Source: JAKITW01 sp041598875 (GTDB lineage Bacteria; Desulfobacterota; Desulfobulbia; Desulfobulbales; BM004). From it: a stretch of DNA of 7,616 nt. A program made the position numbers and the translations under genes. Each line of letters begins with the position of its first letter. Within the stretch, counting starts at the first letter, position 1. The DNA lies in NCBI GenBank assembly GCA_041598875.1, contig JBFHXP010000125.1, forward strand, positions 1-7,616, in the 5' to 3' direction. Shown one piece after another: positions 6,067 to 7,616 of this stretch. The notes below the pieces were generated by a model. It was not told the DNA's origin, made no database searches, and saw only the letters and a list, made by a program, of their open reading frames with translations.

Positions 6067-7416
6067 ATGACCAGTAACCAGCCGAACTGGCACAAATCAA
6101 GCTGGCGAAACTTCACAACTCTGCAGCAGCCGAACTGGCCCGACCAGGCCAAGCACACCGCAGCCCTGGAGACGATCGCCAAACTTCCGCCCCTGGTCTT
6201 TGCCGGCGAGATTCGCCGCCTGAAACAGATGCTTGCCAAGGCGGTAATTGGCGAGGCCTTTGTCCTGCAGGGCGGAGACTGTGCCGAGGATTTTGCCAAC
6301 TGCACCGCGCCCGGCATCCGGGAAACCCTCAAGATAATTCTCCAGATGGCGGTTATCCTTACCTATGCCGGTGGCAAGCCGGTGATCAAGGTAGGCCGCA
6401 TTGCCGGTCAGTATGCCAAGCCCCGCTCCAGCGATACCGAAATGGTAAACGGGCTGGAGATTCCCAGTTACCGCGGGGACATGGTCAACAGTCCGGAGCC
6501 GACCCTTGAGGCGCGCCGCCCGGATCCGGAGCGGCTGGTCAAGGGATACTTTCTTGCTGCGGCAACCATGAACATTCTCCGGGCCTTTACCCGGGGCGGC
6601 TATGGCGCGCTGCACCGGGTCCATGCCTGGAACCAGGAGTTTGTCAAGGGCTCACCCATGGGAGAGTCCTACGCCAAACTGGCACGGCAGATCAGCCAGG
6701 CCATTGATTTCATGAAAACAATCGGCATAGATACCGATACCCCGCAGATCAACCAGGCCGAGTTCTTCACCTCCCACGAGGCCTTGCTTCTTGGCTACGA
6801 GGAGGCCCTGACCCGCCAGGACTCAACCACCGGTGACTGGTACGACTGTAGCGCGCACATGCTCTGGATCGGCGACCGGACCCGGCAGATTGACGGCGCG
6901 CACATCGAATTCTTCCGTGGCGTGCTCAACCCCATCGGCATGAAGGTCGGCCCCTCCCACGACATCGATGAAGTCAAAAGGATTCTCGCGGTGTTAAATC
7001 CGGAGAATGAGGCGGGCAGGATGACCCTGATCACCCGCTTCGGCGCAAAGAATATTGATACATTTCTGCCGAAACTGGTGCGGGAAATCACCCGGGAAGG
7101 CCACAAGGTGGTCTGGAGCTGCGACCCGATGCACGGGAATACCTATACCGCCCAGACTGGACACAAGACGAGAAATTTTGACGGAATCATGGATGAGATC
7201 CGCTGCTTTTTTGAAATCCACTGGGCCGAGGGCACGGTGCCGGGCGGGGTCCATTTTGAACTGACCGGTGAAAATGTAACGGAATGCACCGGCGGCGGGC
7301 GCAATATCCTCGACAAACACCTGGAAGAACGATACCTCACCAACTGCGACCCGCGCCTTAATGCGGAGCAGAGCCTTGAGCTTGCCTTTCAGATCGCGGA
7401 GATGATCCGAAGCTGA
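6067..7416 (+). CDS. Class II 3-deoxy-D-arabino-heptulosonate 7-phosphate synthase
   Basis: A 449-residue enzyme joining phosphoenolpyruvate and erythrose 4-phosphate to make DAHP, the first step of the shikimate pathway, in the cytoplasm. It belongs to the plant/Mycobacterium-like class II. Conserved blocks in order are LPPLVFAGE (40-48), FVLQGGDCAEDF (65-76), VIKVGRIAGQYAKPRS (106-121), GLEIPSYRGDMVN (129-141), TSHEALLLGYEEALTR (235-250), WIGDRTRQIDGAHIEFFRGVLNPIGMKVGP (267-296), SCDPMHGNT (351-359) and GGVHFELTGENVTECTGG (393-410). The metal ligands predicted by family knowledge are all present: C72, H356, E398 and D428. The length is usual for the family. No separate regulatory domain such as chorismate mutase is fused. 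It is preceded by a short Tyr-containing frame and a heptamer array and followed by a strong terminator, so it is probably a single-gene unit. I leave the symbol empty because class II genes are named inconsistently. Confidence 0.95.
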   Translation: MTSNQPNWHKSSWRNFTTLQQPNWPDQAKHTAALETIAKLPPLVFAGEIRRLKQMLAKAVIGEAFVLQGGDCAEDFANCTAPGIRETLKIILQMAVILTYAGGKPVIKVGRIAGQYAKPRSSDTEMVNGLEIPSYRGDMVNSPEPTLEARRPDPERLVKGYFLAAATMNILRAFTRGGYGALHRVHAWNQEFVKGSPMGESYAKLARQISQAIDFMKTIGIDTDTPQINQAEFFTSHEALLLGYEEALTRQDSTTGDWYDCSAHMLWIGDRTRQIDGAHIEFFRGVLNPIGMKVGPSHDIDEVKRILAVLNPENEAGRMTLITRFGAKNIDTFLPKLVREITREGHKVVWSCDPMHGNTYTAQTGHKTRNFDGIMDEIRCFFEIHWAEGTVPGGVHFELTGENVTECTGGGRNILDKHLEERYLTNCDPRLNAEQSLELAFQIAEMIRS

Positions 7417-7438
7417 AGCCATCCCGGTATCAGACAGC

Positions 7439-7468
7439 AAAAAACCCTGCCTCGGCAGGGTTTTTTTT
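7439..7468. terminator. Rho-independent terminator, probably bidirectional, between the DAHP synthase gene and purF
   Basis: CCCTGC (7445-7450), a CTCG tetraloop and GCAGGG (7455-7460), with an A6 tract before and a T8 tract after. The A and T tracts make it readable on both strands, and it lies between two convergent genes, 22 nt after the DAHP synthase stop. Confidence 0.92.
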
Positions 7469-7493
7469 CGTCTGGCATGCTGGCAGGCTGAGA

Positions 7494-7525
7494 ACTCTGT
7501 CACTTTGCCACTCTGTCACTTTGCC
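7494..7525. repeat. Perfect 16-bp tandem duplication
   Basis: ACTCTGTCACTTTGCC occurs twice back to back (7494-7509 and 7510-7525), between the terminator and the end of purF. It is non-coding; no function is apparent. Confidence 0.9.
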
Positions 7526-7533
7526 TAAAAAAA

Positions 7534-7616
7534 TCACCCAAGGGAGAGTTTGGTAAAGGTCGTATCCGGGGCAACGGGGTACCTGCCGTCGAAACAGGCC
7601 TTGCAGAAGGTGTTGG
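7534..7616 (-). CDS. purF: Amidophosphoribosyltransferase, C-terminal end only (partial at window edge)
   Basis: The last 26 residues and the TGA stop (7534-7536) of a minus-strand gene that continues beyond the window. The fragment reads NTFCKACFDGRYPV, matching the conserved C-terminus of glutamine PRPP amidotransferase, the first enzyme of de novo purine synthesis. In the Bacillus-type enzyme the C-x2-C pair here supplies two of the four [4Fe-4S] cluster ligands, so this is likely the Fe-S form. The call rests on a short segment, but the motif is distinctive. It is convergent with the DAHP synthase gene. Confidence 0.82.
   Translation of the reverse strand, partial: NTFCKACFDGRYPVAPDTTFTKLSLG

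Overview
The window looks like a chromosomal segment of an anaerobic, moderately GC-rich bacterium, most likely a Desulfobacterota (sulfate-reducer-like) lineage. The main clue is a pair of Wood-Ljungdahl pathway genes: an ASKHA/[2Fe-2S] reductive activator of corrinoid proteins (AcsV-like) and a methyltetrahydrofolate:corrinoid methyltransferase (AcsE-like). A class II DAHP synthase, an Fe-S type PurF and an HsdR_N-like accessory protein fit the same lineage. The taxonomic call is inference from gene content, not from a marker gene.

Left part (79-1651, minus strand): a two-gene unit. An aminoglycoside-phosphotransferase-like kinase (COG2187 type) is followed, in a different frame and with a 20-nt overlap, by a P-loop kinase (COG0645/AAA_33 type). 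In many bacteria these are the two halves of one polypeptide. Here a one-base change in an A5 run would join them. Positions 1-78 show nothing callable.

Middle (1652-5086, plus strand): a divergent intergenic region carries a good sigma70-type promoter for acsV. The stop codon of acsV lies inside the -35 box of a second promoter, which would give acsE a leader of about 200 nt with several inverted repeats. A strong intrinsic terminator follows acsE. The two proteins plausibly act on the same corrinoid iron-sulfur protein: AcsE loads the methyl group and AcsV rescues the Co(II) form. Acetyl-CoA synthase and the corrinoid protein themselves are not in the window.

Right part (5117-7616): an HsdR N-terminal-like protein whose nuclease residues appear to be replaced. 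Its stop codon lies in the left inverted repeat of a 198-bp MITE-like element. Next come a 61-bp array of a 7-bp repeat and a 23-codon Tyr-containing reading frame with its own ribosome binding site. That frame ends inside the leader of the DAHP synthase gene, and its last two sense codons are the aroF/aroG ribosome binding site, so it is a candidate regulatory leader for aromatic amino acid synthesis. The DAHP synthase gene ends at a strong hairpin terminator that probably also serves the convergent purF, of which only the C-terminal end is present.

Most noteworthy are the candidate Tyr leader peptide, the small inverted-repeat element inserted exactly at a stop codon, the catalytically altered HsdR_N-like protein and the split kinase pair.
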